Assembly (NCBI GenBank): GCA_009746045.1
Contig: RPFO01002078.1
Span: 107,501 to 167,500 of the forward strand
Length of the DNA: 60,000 nucleotides
DNA from: Mesostigma viride
Taxonomy: Eukaryota > Streptophyta > Mesostigmatophyceae > Mesostigmatales > Mesostigmataceae
Direction: 5' to 3'
The translations under genes were made by a program, and so were the position numbers. The notes under the pieces were generated by a model, which ran no database searches, was not told the DNA's origin, and was given only the letters and a program-made list of their open reading frames with translations. Shown here in pieces: positions 1-10,941 of the stretch (positions within the stretch are counted from its first letter, which is position 1; each line of letters begins with the position of its first letter).

Positions 1-702
1 CCCACCACCCACCCACCCACCCACCCACCCACCCACCCACCCACCCACCCACCCACCCACCCACCCACCCACCCACCCACCCACCCACCCACCCACCCAC
101 CACCCACCCACCCACCCACCCACCCACCCACCCACCCACCCACCCACCCACCCACCCACCCACCCACCCACCCACCCACCCACCCACCCACCACCCACCC
201 ACCTACCCACCTACCCACCCACCCACCCACCCACCCACCCACCCCCACCCACCCACCCACCCACCCACCACCCACCCACCCACCCACCCACCCACCCACC
301 CACCCACCCACCCACCCACCCACCCACCCACCCACCCACCCACCCACCCACCCACCCACCCACCCACCCACCCACCCACCCACCCACCCACCCACCCACC
401 TACCCACCTACCCACCCACCCACCCACCCACCCACCCACCCACCCACCCACCCACCTACCCACCTACCCACCCACCCACCCACCCACCCACCCACCCACC
501 CACCCACCCACCCACCCACCCACCCACCCACCCACCCACCCACCCACCCACCCACCCACCCACCCACCCACCCACCCACCCACCCACCCACCCACCCACC
601 CACCCACCCACCCACCCACCCACCCACCCACCCACCCACCCACCCACCCACCCACCCACCCACCCACCCACCCACCCACCCACCCACCCACCCACCCACC
701 CA
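1..702. repeat. (CCCA)n tetranucleotide array in an intron of the GT29 gene
   Basis: About 700 bp of nearly pure CCCA (TGGG on the other strand), with rare CCA or CTA interruptions. It degrades at 703-734 into CA/CG-rich sequence ending in CACAG, the 3' splice site used by the exon at 735. The array begins at the window edge, so its full length is unknown. It is C-rich on the sense strand and extends the polypyrimidine tract; the other strand could form G-quadruplexes. The long open frames across it (repeated VGGW) are artefacts of the period. Confidence 0.95.
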
Positions 703-734
703 CACACACGCACCCACGCGCACCCACACCACAG

Positions 735-3700
735 GCGGGCGTGCTGCAGGACGACTGGTGCCTGATGCCGATGCAGAAGCTGAACACGGCGGACGTGATG
801 CGGGTGGGGCAGAACCAGTCGATCGTGGACCGCTCGGCCACGCGCCGCTTCCGCCGCTACTCCAAGTACCTTCGCATGGACCACTTCACGGTCAACCGGG
901 GGAACACGCACGCGATCGGGATGCTCAAGGAGGAGCCACAGAACCTGCCGGACTCGGATATCATGGACGTGAGTAGCCGGGGTAGGGCGTGGTGGATGGG
1001 AGTAGCCGGGGTGGGGCGTGGTGGACGTGAGTAGCCGGGGTGGGGCGTGGTGGATGGGAGTAAGCGGGGTTGGGCGCGGCAGATGGAAGTAGCGGGGGTT
1101 GGCGTGGTGGATGTGAATATTCATGGATGGCAAAAGCCACCCCTCTAACCCACCCCCGTCCCCCGTCCCCACATCCCTCCCCCTGCTCGTACACTCTCCA
1201 CCCACCTTAATCCGACACCGTTTATGCTCCCCCTCCCCCCCCCTCCACCCACCCACCCACCCACCTTCCCCCGACACATCTATCACCACTTCATGTGCCC
1301 CTTCACCCCATGTTCCCTGTTTCTCACCCCCCACCCACTGCCTGCCCTTCCACCCACTCTACGCCGAGTCCTCCCGTTGCTGCCTCCCTTCCTGTTCTCA
1401 CTTGTTGACACGCCCACGCCCACGCCCACGCCCACGCCCACGCCCACGCCCACGCCCACGCCCACGCCCACGCCCACGCCCACGCCCACGCCCACGCCCA
1501 CGCCCACGCCCACGCCCACGCCCACGCCCATGCCCACCCCTACTCCCACCTGATCCCACCCCACCGCACCACACCCACATTCCTCCGATATGCTGCCTTT
1601 TGCCCCCGCCGACGGCTCCCGCTCCCACTTCAAAACATTGTTCTAAAACCATTCGCTCTCTCACACCCACTGCCCCCACATGCTTTCCCGTGTCCCCAGT
1701 ACGCCGACTTCTCCCACTGCGCGGTCGTCGGCAGCTCGTCAGTGATGACGCAGCCGGGCATGCGGGCCCGGGGTGCGGAGATTGACGCGCACACGGCGGT
1801 CATCCGATTCAACGAGGCGCCCGTGAAAGGGTAGGTGCACGCATGCTTGCTTGCTGCGCATGCATGCTTGCTGCACATACACACTTGCTGCACATGGTGA
1901 CTGCGCCTGCACAGTTGCTGCGCTCATGTGGGCCAGTCCTAGGGTGGAGCAATGACACTGTCACTCTCGATTACACAACCAGCAGAGGCAAGAAAGTGAG
2001 GGTACACAAAGGGCCTCCAAAGGTTGTCTCCTAGGTATGTAAATGGCCGATCTGTATAGATGAGCCCCTTACAGAACAGCGGCCGTTCCAATAGGCGCAC
2101 AGGATAAGGCACGAGCGTTTGGGCAGCACAGGCGTGAACGGGGTCTGGTATGCTCGAGGGCGTGCATGGGTGGTCTTTCGGTACGGCGTGGTGAGAAAAA
2201 AGCAAGAGAATCACGCACATAATTGGGCTCATTTGTCCCAATTATGCCCCGCAGCTACGCTACTGTGTGTCGGCACCAATGCATGGCTGGCATGCCAAGC
2301 TTGCATTGTATGACATCCCTCCTGTTCCTCCTGTTCTAATTATTTGTGCCCCTCATCTATGAAAAGTGCGTGGGCAGCAAGATCCCTCTGTTACAGGATC
2401 CTTGCATTGTATTACTACTAGTATAACATTTCCTTGTCCATGCTTCCTAGTATTATTACTAGTGCAACATTTCCTTGTACTTGCATTGTATTACTAGTAT
2501 AACATTTTCTTGTACTTGCATCCTCTGATTGTCGCCCCCCATCCCAGCCAGAGGTACATAAGCAGCAAGCGCACGCTGACCCGTGACGCCCGCGCTGATA
2601 ACGGTATTCACCTCCTTTTGTTCCTTGTCTTATTCTGCCCCCCCCCCCCCCCCCCCCCCCCAGCTACGAGAAATATGTGGGCAGCAAGACCACGCTGCGC
2701 ATCCAGAACCCCGAGCGCGCGGGCTTTGCTGAGCGCAAGGGCGAGCTCTGCATCTACAAGATGGGGCGCGCCTCCATGCTGCCCTCTGACTCGCTGTGCC
2801 ACTTCTTCGAGAACTCGCCGCAGTTCGAGGGTACGTGATGAGCTGGCTGTGATCTGATGGCTGTGGCTTGATGACTGTGTTGCGTGGCGGAGGCTTCCGC
2901 ATGTTTCCGTGGTCATGGTTAAGGGGCACGTGGGTGAAGGTGGCATGGGTGAAATCCCTGTAAAGGCTATGTTGCTCTGTGATAGGCTGTGATGGGCCAG
3001 AAGGCTATGATGGGCCAGAAGGCTATGATGGGCCAGAAGGCTATGATGGGCCAGAAGGCTATGATGGGCCAGAAGGCTTTGATGGGCTAGGATAGGCTAG
3101 GATAGATTAGGTTCGGATTGTACCATGGCAGTGTTCACGGCAGAAAATTTTCCATGGTCCGTGCCATCGTCATGGTTTTGCTTATCCTAATTATCTCGGT
3201 GGCAGAAGGCAGGCCGTTATTCTGACAGTTCGGGTCCCTGCGATTGATTCACTCTCCAGCTGCAACCGGTCTGCCCCCTCGGTTTGTTATGGCCGTCACG
3301 GGGTATGATCCTGGTCGCACGGGGCAGGCTGCTAGTTTGTGGACGTGCTACTTGTAGCATGGCCCAACATGGGATGAATGTAGCATGGGCTATGTGGACG
3401 TGCTACTTAAAGCGTGGGCCAACATGGGGTAGTGGAAAGCTCTGGTCTGCACCACACGTGGTTTGGCACATGAGGTATGGAAATCAAGGTGTCACAACTG
3501 CTGCTGCCATCATCTGGGGTCTCTCGACCCTTTGACCTTCAAACCACCGACCTTCAAATGCCCACCACTCCTCCACCCGCTCCTCCCGCGCAGATTATGA
3601 CATAAGTTACTGTCATTCAATTGCCATCCAACAAAGTGCGTCAATTCGATTCCAAGGTGCACCGGACTAAGGCTTCATCATCTTCCGCCCACACTGACAC

Positions 3701-4273
3701 ACGCACGCACGCACACGCACGCTCACGCACACGCACACACACACACATGCAAACTCTTATAATCGCCCTTCCCCCGCAGCCTACTACCGCGTGCTGTGGG
3801 CGCTCTACCGCCCCGAGGGCGCGGAGCTGGAGCGCCCCAAGATGTCCTCGGGCTTCATGGGCGTCGCGCTGGCAGTCCACCTGTGTGCCAAGGTCGACCT
3901 CTACGGCTTCACCCACTCGGACGGCTACTACTTCAACAAGCTGCCCTTCCGCGAGGACCCCGCGAGCCCGAGCAACCAAGACTCGGATGACTCGACCGGC
4001 GATGGCGACGCGGGGGCGGTGGATTTCGTCCGGGCGGCCCCTGCGGGCCATCCGAGTCACCCTTCGCCCGCGCAGCATGAGCGGGCGATCGGCCCCACGC
4101 CACGTGGCGGCGCGGCGAGGAACGCGAGGGGCGGGGGATCGACTCGTCCCAACCGGCCCGCGGGTCGGAAGCTGAAGCTGATCGAGAATCTGGAGGACCG
4201 GCACCCCTGGCGCTACGAGCGGCTGTGCACACAGAAGATGGCGCAGATGGGGGTGGTGCGGGTGATGGTATGA
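735..4273 (+). CDS. GT29 sialyltransferase-like glycosyltransferase, 3' part of the gene
   Basis: Glycosyltransferase family 29 members transfer sialic acid-type sugars in the Golgi lumen; plant and algal members are called sialyltransferase-like and their donor sugar is often uncertain. Visible exons are 735-968, 1700-1830, 2664-2830 and 3780-4273 (stop TGA 4271-4273), with phases 0, 2 and 1 that join without a frame break. Exon 2 plus exon 3 give sialylmotif L (HCAVVGSSS, EIDAHTAVIRFNEAPVKG, then YEKYVGSKTTLRI). The last exon gives sialylmotif S (SSGFMGVALAVHLCAKVDLYGF region) with its cysteine, and near the C-terminus HPWRYE fits the motif VS pattern H-x4-E. A low-complexity stretch of about 75 residues lies between motif S and motif VS. 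The N-terminus, with the expected signal anchor, lies before the window. Family call is firm; substrate is unknown. Confidence 0.88.
969..1113 (+). repeat. 29-bp minisatellite starting on the 5' splice site
   Basis: About five diverged units of roughly 29 bp (core GAGTAGCCGGGGTGGGGCG then TGGTGGATGG). The array starts at the donor GTGAGTAG that ends exon 735-968, and a second perfect GTGAGTAGCCGGGG donor copy lies about 58 bp downstream (from about 1028). The repeat appears to have grown out of the splice donor. Confidence 0.8.
1409..1536 (+). repeat. (CCCACG)n hexanucleotide array
   Basis: About 20 perfect CCCACG units in the same intron as the donor minisatellite, with a C-rich, CT-rich flank on both sides that runs to the acceptor at 1698-1699. 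Confidence 0.95.
2352..2395 (+). pseudogene. Exon relic 1 of the GT29 motif-L exon
   Basis: Inside the intron 1831-2663, CTATGAAAAGTGCGTGGGC followed by AGCAAGAT repeats the start of the true exon at 2664 (CTACGAGAAATATGTGGGC then AGCAAGAC). It translates to YEKCVGSK against YEKYVGSK. The upstream splice acceptor is lost (CATC instead of CAG), so it is unlikely to be spliced in. Between this relic and the real exon lie AT-rich repeats (TATTACTAGTATAACATTT type, three copies). Confidence 0.7.
2548..2603 (+). pseudogene. Exon relic 2 of the GT29 motif-L exon, with both splice sites
   Basis: Second diverged copy: it keeps AGCAGCAAG and CACGCTG at the same spacing as the true exon, preceded by CCCATCCCAG and followed by GTATTC. 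As a cassette it is 56 nt, not a multiple of three, so inclusion with the next exon would break the frame. I read it as a decaying exon duplicate rather than a functional alternative exon. Confidence 0.5.
2985..3095 (+). repeat. 18-bp tandem repeat in a GT29 intron
   Basis: Five to six units of GGCTATGATGGGCCAGAA, decaying to GGCTAGGATA at the 3' side. The rest of this intron (3096-3779) has a weak duplication of a GTGGACGTGCTACTT segment near 3339 and 3391 and a short CACG/CACA run before the acceptor at 3778-3779; nothing else is seen. Confidence 0.9.
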
Positions 4274-4298
4274 CCCGGGCAGCGAGCTGATATGGATG

Positions 4299-4303
4299 TG
4301 TAA
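4299..4303 (+). terminator. TGTAA poly(A) signal of the GT29 gene
   Basis: TGTAA lies 26 nt after the stop codon. In chlorophyte algae TGTAA is the usual polyadenylation signal. The following 4304-4795 has no gene that I can support. Confidence 0.45.
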
Positions 4304-4795
4304 GGGGCGGGAAGGGGACGGGAGGAGTGGGGAATGTGGGCGGGGGGAGGAGCTTTAGTGAGGCGAAGATACTTTAGACATGTGGACTGATCTCCCCTGA
4401 TTTTCTTGTTGGACCGTACTTTATAGAAGAGCTCTACTAATAGGCCAATTAGTAGTGGGGGGGCGCCTGCTGTAGACTCCCCATCAACGGCAGGATGTAT
4501 GTGATATGGGAATCGACTGTATGGGAGACATTTGTTCACTGGCGGGAGTGCGTGCCAGCACTCAAGCGCACTTACATGCGCGAGGGCGCGTGTGTACATG
4601 CACACAGAGTCAGGGGGGGGAACCAGAGGGCAGGAGTAACAGTTCATGGTTTTGTATATCCATGAGACAATGGCCTAACTTGCTCTGTTTAGTTGCTTTA
4701 TAATGAGGGCGTTGGATCAAGAATAATTTACATATTTTTTCTAATTGTGCATGACTGTGCAAGTGTAAATAAGTTCGATTTATTACCATATATCC

Positions 4796-6821
4796 GTGGG
4801 GAGGATATTAATTAATTAAATAATTAATTAATTAGACTCGTGCTCCCGTTGGGGAGTCACGGAGCATTAACCCCGATGGATGGATGGATGGGTGCAAACA
4901 TTCCTACCGGTCTAATCTATCTACGTTGGCTACATACTACATCTATCTAACGGCACGCTGCCCTAGGGGGAGCTATCTGGCGTGCCTCCCGCGGGATTGC
5001 ACACGCGGGCGCTTCCCCACTGGGGGGGGCTCGTTGTCCTCTATGACCTGGGCCCACTTGGCCTTGTCCATCATTTTCTTCCAAATCACGGAGAGGCCTA
5101 GGCCCCCCATGTCCTCTACTAGCTGTTCTTTGAAGGTGCGGGCCTTGCGGCGTCTAACATCACTGGGCCCAGCCCACGTCAGGAGGTGCCGGCCAGGCTG
5201 GGCTGGTCGCAGTCCTGCGGGGGGGCCACGTGAGGTGTCTACCTGGTTGGTGCGAGCTAGGTGCCCTACTAGCTGCAGGCGGCGTTGCTTAATGGTGCTG
5301 GTGATATAGGGCATGCCCTGGTACAGGTCCTCATTGCGGACATGGGCAGCATAGCCTACTCTGAAAATGGAACGCAGCATGCTGGTGACCGCGCCGTCCA
5401 GCTTGCGGGCCAGGTCGGCGGTGAGGGTCCACGTCTCGGCGCCATACGTGAGAACAGGAAGGACGAGGACCTTGAACAGGTCCTGTTTCTCGATCTTGCC
5501 CAGGGGCTTGCGCCACAGGGCCCGGTACTGGCGTAAAGCGTGCCAGGCGAGGGAGATGCGATGGTCCACATCAACCTCGCAGCTAGGGAGCAGGCTGCCC
5601 AGCAGCTTAACGCGGTCCCGATACAGGACTCGAGAGCCGTCTAGGAGATAGAGGGGCGGCGCTGAGGTGGTGAGCCCAACCGCCAGGGCCTCTGTCTTCT
5701 TGCTGACCTCAAGCCCCACTGCACGGGCCTCGAGAGCCAGGCAGTCAAGCCATGTCTGCACGTGCTCAGTGTCCTCGAAGAGGGTGGTGTCGTCTGCGTA
5801 AATGATGTCTGCTAGCCGAATCTCCGTGTCCGCACCGCCATGCCAGAATTTGTTAGCAACCTGCACTCCTGGTTCCCTGCCCACGATGCGGGTAAATCGC
5901 TTGCGCGCCTGAATCATTACGTATTCGACAACAATAATGAACAGGTAGGGCGACAGCACGCAGCCCTGCCACACACCCTTCTGTAAAGGGCATGGGGGCG
6001 TGGTCCCGTAAGAAGTGCGCACCGAAGTGGTGGACCCTTCATACAGGTTGCGGATGACAGCAATCAGGGGGCGGGGGATCCGGAACAACTCGAGGATGTC
6101 CCAAAGCGCAGGCCAGAAAACCGAATCGAAGGCTATGATGAAGTCCACCAGCACAAGGTGCAAAGGGGACTCACCAGGCTGAAGGCGTTGCAGTTCCTCC
6201 ACCAGTCGGCGAGTAGCGAAGAGCGCCTGTACTGTGTTGCGACCTGAACGGAAGCCGTGCTGAGTCTCGCTGAGGTGACCGTCCAGGGCCGTGCGCAGGC
6301 GGTTCAGAATGAGCCGCATAAGAAGCTTGAGGGGGCACTTTGAATGCACACCCCTCTGTAGTTGCCGGGGTCGGCAGGCGACCCCTTGTTCTTGTACAGC
6401 ATCGTGCGAAAACTGTGTTGCCAGGCCGTTGGAGGTGGTTGCGACGACAGCAGAAGGCGGTTGCAGATGTCCCGGAAGAGCAGCATAACACCTGTGTCCT
6501 CGAATTCGGCTGCAAGTTTTACAACTGCGGCCGGAATCTCGTCAGAGCCGGTGGCTGAGTCATAACGCAGGCGCTGGACCGCCTCCGTGACCTCGCGAGA
6601 GGTGAAAGGAGGCATGTCAGACGGGTCTCCAAGTGGGCCGACCAGCGGGGGGACTAGGTAGTCCGCCGCTGACCTAGGCGGGGCAGGGGGCCCAGCGGGG
6701 CCGGCCAGGGCGGCCGGGCGGGCGGCGGCGGCTGGGAGCAGGGGTGGGGGCGGCGCAGCTGTCCCCACGACCTCGGCCGTGGCCGTGGCCCAGGTACGAA
6801 GCCGCTTGGCTGGGGCGCCGG
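4796..6821 (-). mobile_element. LINE (family A), 5'-truncated and frameshifted reverse transcriptase
   Basis: Reads right to left. The N-terminal RT part is open at about 6768-6345 (FTSREVTEAVQRLRYDSATG, ending NYRGVC). The RT core and C-terminus are open from 6349 to 4973. The catalytic blocks are present: LVDFIIAFDSV (block A) and YADDTTLFED (block C), with GVWQGCVLSPYLF between. The two reading frames overlap at about 6345-6365, a one-step frameshift within the region that should run from NYRG into the next block. No endonuclease domain precedes it in the window, so the copy is dead. The 3' end has a hairpin (4837-4864, TGCTCC paired with GGAGCA) followed by a TTAA-type tail (about 4803-4833). 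Confidence 0.9.
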
Positions 6822-6903
6822 GGAGGATATGTAATACACTTCACATATCCCTGAGAAGGGGAATATATGTTTTTTTAATTTATGCATGCATTCTAAGCAA
6901 CAA
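6822..6903 (-). mobile_element. 3'-end fragment of another LINE family
   Basis: GGGGAGGATATGTAATACAC, CACATATCCCTGAGAAGGGG and CATTCTAAGC match 58166-58235 and in part 59835-59880. The shared block therefore occurs three times in the window, next to LINE tails each time. It directly abuts the 5' edge of the family A copy. Confidence 0.55.
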
Positions 6904-6980
6904 CCTTCGAGTTCGATCGATTAATTGGCCATGCGATACTGTTCAATTATTGGGGACTTGCTGAACATGCAAATGAAAAC

Positions 6981-7032
6981 ATCCGCTATGCGCATAGCGG
7001 ATAGAAGTAGTAAAAGCGCTTTTACTACTTCT
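6981..7032. other. Two abutting perfect palindromes (22 bp and 30 bp)
   Basis: 6981-7002 is a perfect 22-bp palindrome (half-site ATCCGCTATGC). 7003-7032 is a perfect 30-bp palindrome (half-site AGAAGTAGTAAAAGC). They touch with no spacer, have no loop, and each is centred on GC. The site is about 420 bp beyond the 3' end of the MED30-like gene. The remainder of 6904-7450 shows no gene. Confidence 0.95.
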
Positions 7033-7450
7033 TGGTGTAGGCCACATGCAGTTCCGGCCTGCACCGATGCATGATCGTGCAGCTCGAGAGCGTACGGCCG
7101 CCGTGATCAATGCATGGCCACCCACCAGCCCTATAGAAAGGACTTGACCTCGACACAGTTTTGGGCACTGGCCACGTGCACCACAGAATCCCCTTGAGTC
7201 AGTGCATATGAGAGATCGAATTGCTAGGGCACCCCCGGGGCCCTCCGTCTTGTAATGCACCGAGTGATAAATAAAGGTATCAACTGGGCATATGGAAATG
7301 TCTATAATTTGTTTACGTGGGGTGCGGTGTCCACACCTACAAGGATCCCTGCAGCTTCTAGTGCTGGTACGCACATCGGCTGGCGCATCTTTGTTCATTC
7401 GCTACTAGCAGTATATCAAAATCATGATATATCACGCAGACGCCGAGTTT

Positions 7451-10043
7451 TCATTGATCAGGCGCAAGCGGACAGGCCCGCAGAAGCGTTAGGTCACTCA
7501 AGAGGCACCGCAGCTGGTCGACCATTTCTTTGAGCAAAAGGGACTTGGCCGCAGATTCCTGAGCCGATGCAGGCAACAATGACAAATGCCGCCCACCCCA
7601 AAGGAAACCCCACACCGTAGATGGGAAGTGAATGGTTAGCCAGCTGATGATCGAGTAAGCGAAAGTATGAGCATGCATAGAGAATGAATAGACAGCGCGC
7701 AACCCCCTGGCAAGAAAACACATTCATATACATTTGTTACAACTGCACACCGATGCATTGGCAGCTTGAGTAGCCATGTACCCGCCAGCCCAGATATGGC
7801 CCACAAGTGCCATGCCATAGGCAGAGAACATGCCGTGTACATCCACGCCCCCCCCCCCCCCCCCCAACCCATGACCCGACAACAAACGTCTGCAATCCCA
7901 CACACATCAGCCATCCTGTCTCGCCCTCAACGCGCCCGGGACCTCGCCCAGCCGCCCGCTAAAAGTAGCAATCGCTTGTCCTTGAGCTTTCCTATCCAAC
8001 AGGGTGCTCTCTCGGCATCCCTGCCAGGATGCGGCCATAGATAGCAATCATTGTTGCTGTATGATATTTTTGGCACTGTTTCCCCAGTATCGGACTTGGG
8101 TATGGCCTCAACACGTCCAGAACAGGCCGTTCCAAGCCCAACAGTCCTGGTTTCCTGCCACCTGGTCCACATGCCAGGTGCCTGAGAGGCGGAGAGCAAA
8201 GGCAAGGATCCAGAGGCCCGTGGAATTCGTACATACTTGTCTGATGTGACCAAAGATGGAGGTAGGGAGGTAGGGAGGTGGACAGGTATGGCCGTATGGG
8301 GGTATGGACGCATGGAGGTGCAAGGGTGCTCACAACCCACGGCTTCCTGGCAGCGACTTTTCTTAATCAAAGCAGCTACAAGTCTTAAATTTGGGTTCGC
8401 ACGAGTCTACACAGGATCCCCATGGGCTTCTACATAAAATTGTAGTGTTTCTTAAAACAGATGCATTCCCCTTGCGTCCAGAGATGCCTTTGCATCGCGT
8501 CACACACGGCCATTTGTGCAAATATGGTAGCCCATCAGTGAGACCAGCACAGGCATGTGGTCAAACACATGCGACCATTCCCTTACCTCTTGCAACCGCG
8601 CCAGCTTGGCTTCCAGCTGCTCGACTGTCTCTGTCGTACTGGCCGGGGGTGGTGGCGCGTCTCTGTCAGCCCCCGCTGATGCGGCCTGTGGGTTGGAAGG
8701 AGAATTCAGTGTTCCAAACGGCATACATGGAAGAAAGCATTCAAGTACATCAATAAGCAGCTGGGTGGATAGGTGGCTGGTTGCTCCGAGGAATTTTGTA
8801 GAGCACGTGCATGCGCAGGTGCAATGGTGTCTCCAAGATGAAACTTACTTCTCCAGCAATCCAAAAATATACGGTAAGTATATGAAACGGGCACTTTGCA
8901 CCTTGCACATCTGGCTGATGGCTGCCGCCACTGACAGCCGCTGCCCGCGGGTGATGGCAACCATGGTGCATGATGCTGGTAGACGTAATGCTGATGAACG
9001 TGGCATTGAGATATGATATCAATACTAGAACTGGTGCAACCCGTCTTAATTAATGGCAGCGGGTCAAGAAACATATTTCGAAAGGGGGGGGGGGGGGGCT
9101 TGTTGTTGGTGGAGTGTGTGTGTGGGGGGGGGGGGGGAGGGGAACGAGTAGCCCACGCTTGACGCGATGCTACATTTTTAGTATTAATGGTGTAACGTTG
9201 TTGCCTTCCCCCGTTTAGTTCATTCAGCATGTGTATGCTGCAGGGCATCCTTCTGGGCATACGGTAGAAAGCTTCTAGGCCAGAGAAGGTCTGTCACGGA
9301 CTAAAGAGGAAGAATAGTGCCAATGGGAGGAAGGGGTATCAATCATTTACGCCGCCCAAAATAACCCTGGCTTGGAAATAAAAGGCGTGTGGGTGATGTG
9401 ACAGTGCATGGCAGCGGCCAGCCGCAAGCATCCATGACCCACCCACCCTGCAGCTAGAAGGGAGATACGGGTTCAGGTGCAAGCTGCTTTCGTACAACCA
9501 CGGCTGAGCAGGAACTAAATATAGTATCCATGTGATATACATAGTATCAAGTGTGCACAGGCGTACGTGTAGTAAATGCGGTGCTTGCATAATGGAGAAC
9601 AGTTACCATGTGTGCTATAACTATCAGCAAGCGTCAAAGATGGCATTTCATGGTCTTTGGCTGTGCAAAAGAATTATTCATTGCAAAGCCAAATGTGATG
9701 GGAAAGCAATGCGGCCAGATGTAGTGGGAGGTCACGTGACAGGGGATGCACCCGGCGCAACCCTCACCTCCGGGAGTGCGCTGCCCTCAGAAGAGCTTTG
9801 CTGTCCAAGTTGCGAGATGATCCTTTGTAGAGACGAGGCTGAATCCAGGTATGTCTGGCTGGCTCGCCTGAGCTCGGCAATGCGGGCTCTGCCTATTTCT
9901 GCTGCGTTGGCTTGGCTGGTTGGATCGATGGGCAGCATGGCTGCCTGAAGCGCGGCTACAACATTATATGCAGAATCTACAGCACGGTCGACTTCCTCCT
10001 GCCCCTCAGAGGCCAGCTCAACTGCCCGCTCAGGCCGCAACAT
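7451..10043 (-). CDS. MED30: Mediator complex subunit 30-like protein, three exons
   Basis: MED30 is a head-module subunit of Mediator, which links transcription factors to RNA polymerase II in the nucleus. Exons on the minus strand are 10043-9768, 8685-8587 and 7558-7451, all phase 0, giving 160 residues (plant MED30 is somewhat longer). The start is the first ATG after an in-frame stop. Exon 1 carries VELASEGQEEVDRAVDSAY and a second helix (ARIAELRRASQTYLDSASSL), the layout of plant MED30. Exons 2 and 3 join as TVEQLEAKLARLQE then ESAAKSLLLKEMVDQLRCLL, which lines up without gaps, from memory of the family, with the C-terminal MED30 helix. A Pro/Ala linker sits in exon 2. The family is fast-evolving, so the call rests on pattern and exon closure rather than strong identity. 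Introns (7559-8586, 8686-9767) hold only short G or C runs (7849-7865, 9085-9135). Confidence 0.7.
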
Positions 10044-10941
10044 CTTCGACTCTAGCTTCTCATTTCACGCGACGTAGAATTGCGCACTTGCCGGCAGACT
10101 TCTGGTGCAGAATTTGGAGGGGACGACCCGGGCGGAGCGAAATTCCGAAAATTAGTCCAGTCAGTGATATCTCCGCTGCATAAGCGACCGGCTCGGGGTC
10201 AAAGGTGGATGTTGTTGCGTAAGTTCGTACAATTTGATACAATTGCACTGTATTTAGTTGGTGTCCTTATGCAATGCAACGCTTTCTTGCTATGGCGGAA
10301 TTGTTTGCTAATTAAACAGCCTGCACTGAGCCTGCTCTTTAATTCTGTTGCGCTCACCAGTGCGCCGTAGTCCGTATGATACAGTAGTAAATATAAATAC
10401 CAAGAGACAATTTCAACTAGCTATAGTAAAAAATTACAAACTAGCACCGTGGCTAGCGGCTGCATCGGCCCGAGAACAAATGAGAGCCACTCGCTTGCAT
10501 TGGCAGCTCAGGATTTCAACACCACGGACCAGCTACGGCAGCGCATCTATCAGCAACCTACACACAGCTCGTGCGGAGCTGGCACGTCGCGTCTTGTCCT
10601 CGGCGTTCGCAGCACCCTGCACCCCTGCTTCTGGCCTCGTATACAAAGAGTCCGCATTGGAAAAGGGCAGTAGTGACTACTGACTAACTGAGGGCACCCG
10701 AATAGGGCAACAGAACTGGGCTTGTGGGGCAGTAGGAACACCTAGACATAATGGGACTCGCAGAGCCAACAAATAGGTTATTATTCCCTGAACCTTACGT
10801 AAGTGCAGCAATCGTGACCTGGCGATGTGTTTTCCAGCCATGGCCGCTTGAGGCGGCATGTTGGTTACTTGATGGAGAGATTCTGCATGCGTATCATATA
10901 GTATTTAGATGATCTCTTAGCTTCCTGTTGTTGCTGCCATA
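10044..10941. promoter_or_regulatory. Divergent promoter interval between MED30-like and golgin genes
   Basis: About 900 bp separates the two divergent start codons, so both promoters and 5' UTRs should lie here. I see no clear TATA box or repeated operator-like motif, only short AT-rich stretches (about 10375-10440). The assignment rests on gene arrangement alone. Confidence 0.5.

Noticed and set aside
1-702. CCCA array as a telomere
   Set aside because: Green-lineage telomeres are TTTAGGG or TTAGGG variants; TGGG lacks the T/A part, and the array leads straight into a coding exon.
1-732. Long open frames encoding VGGW repeats
   Set aside because: They are the translation of the CCCA array in several frames and have no start context or domain.
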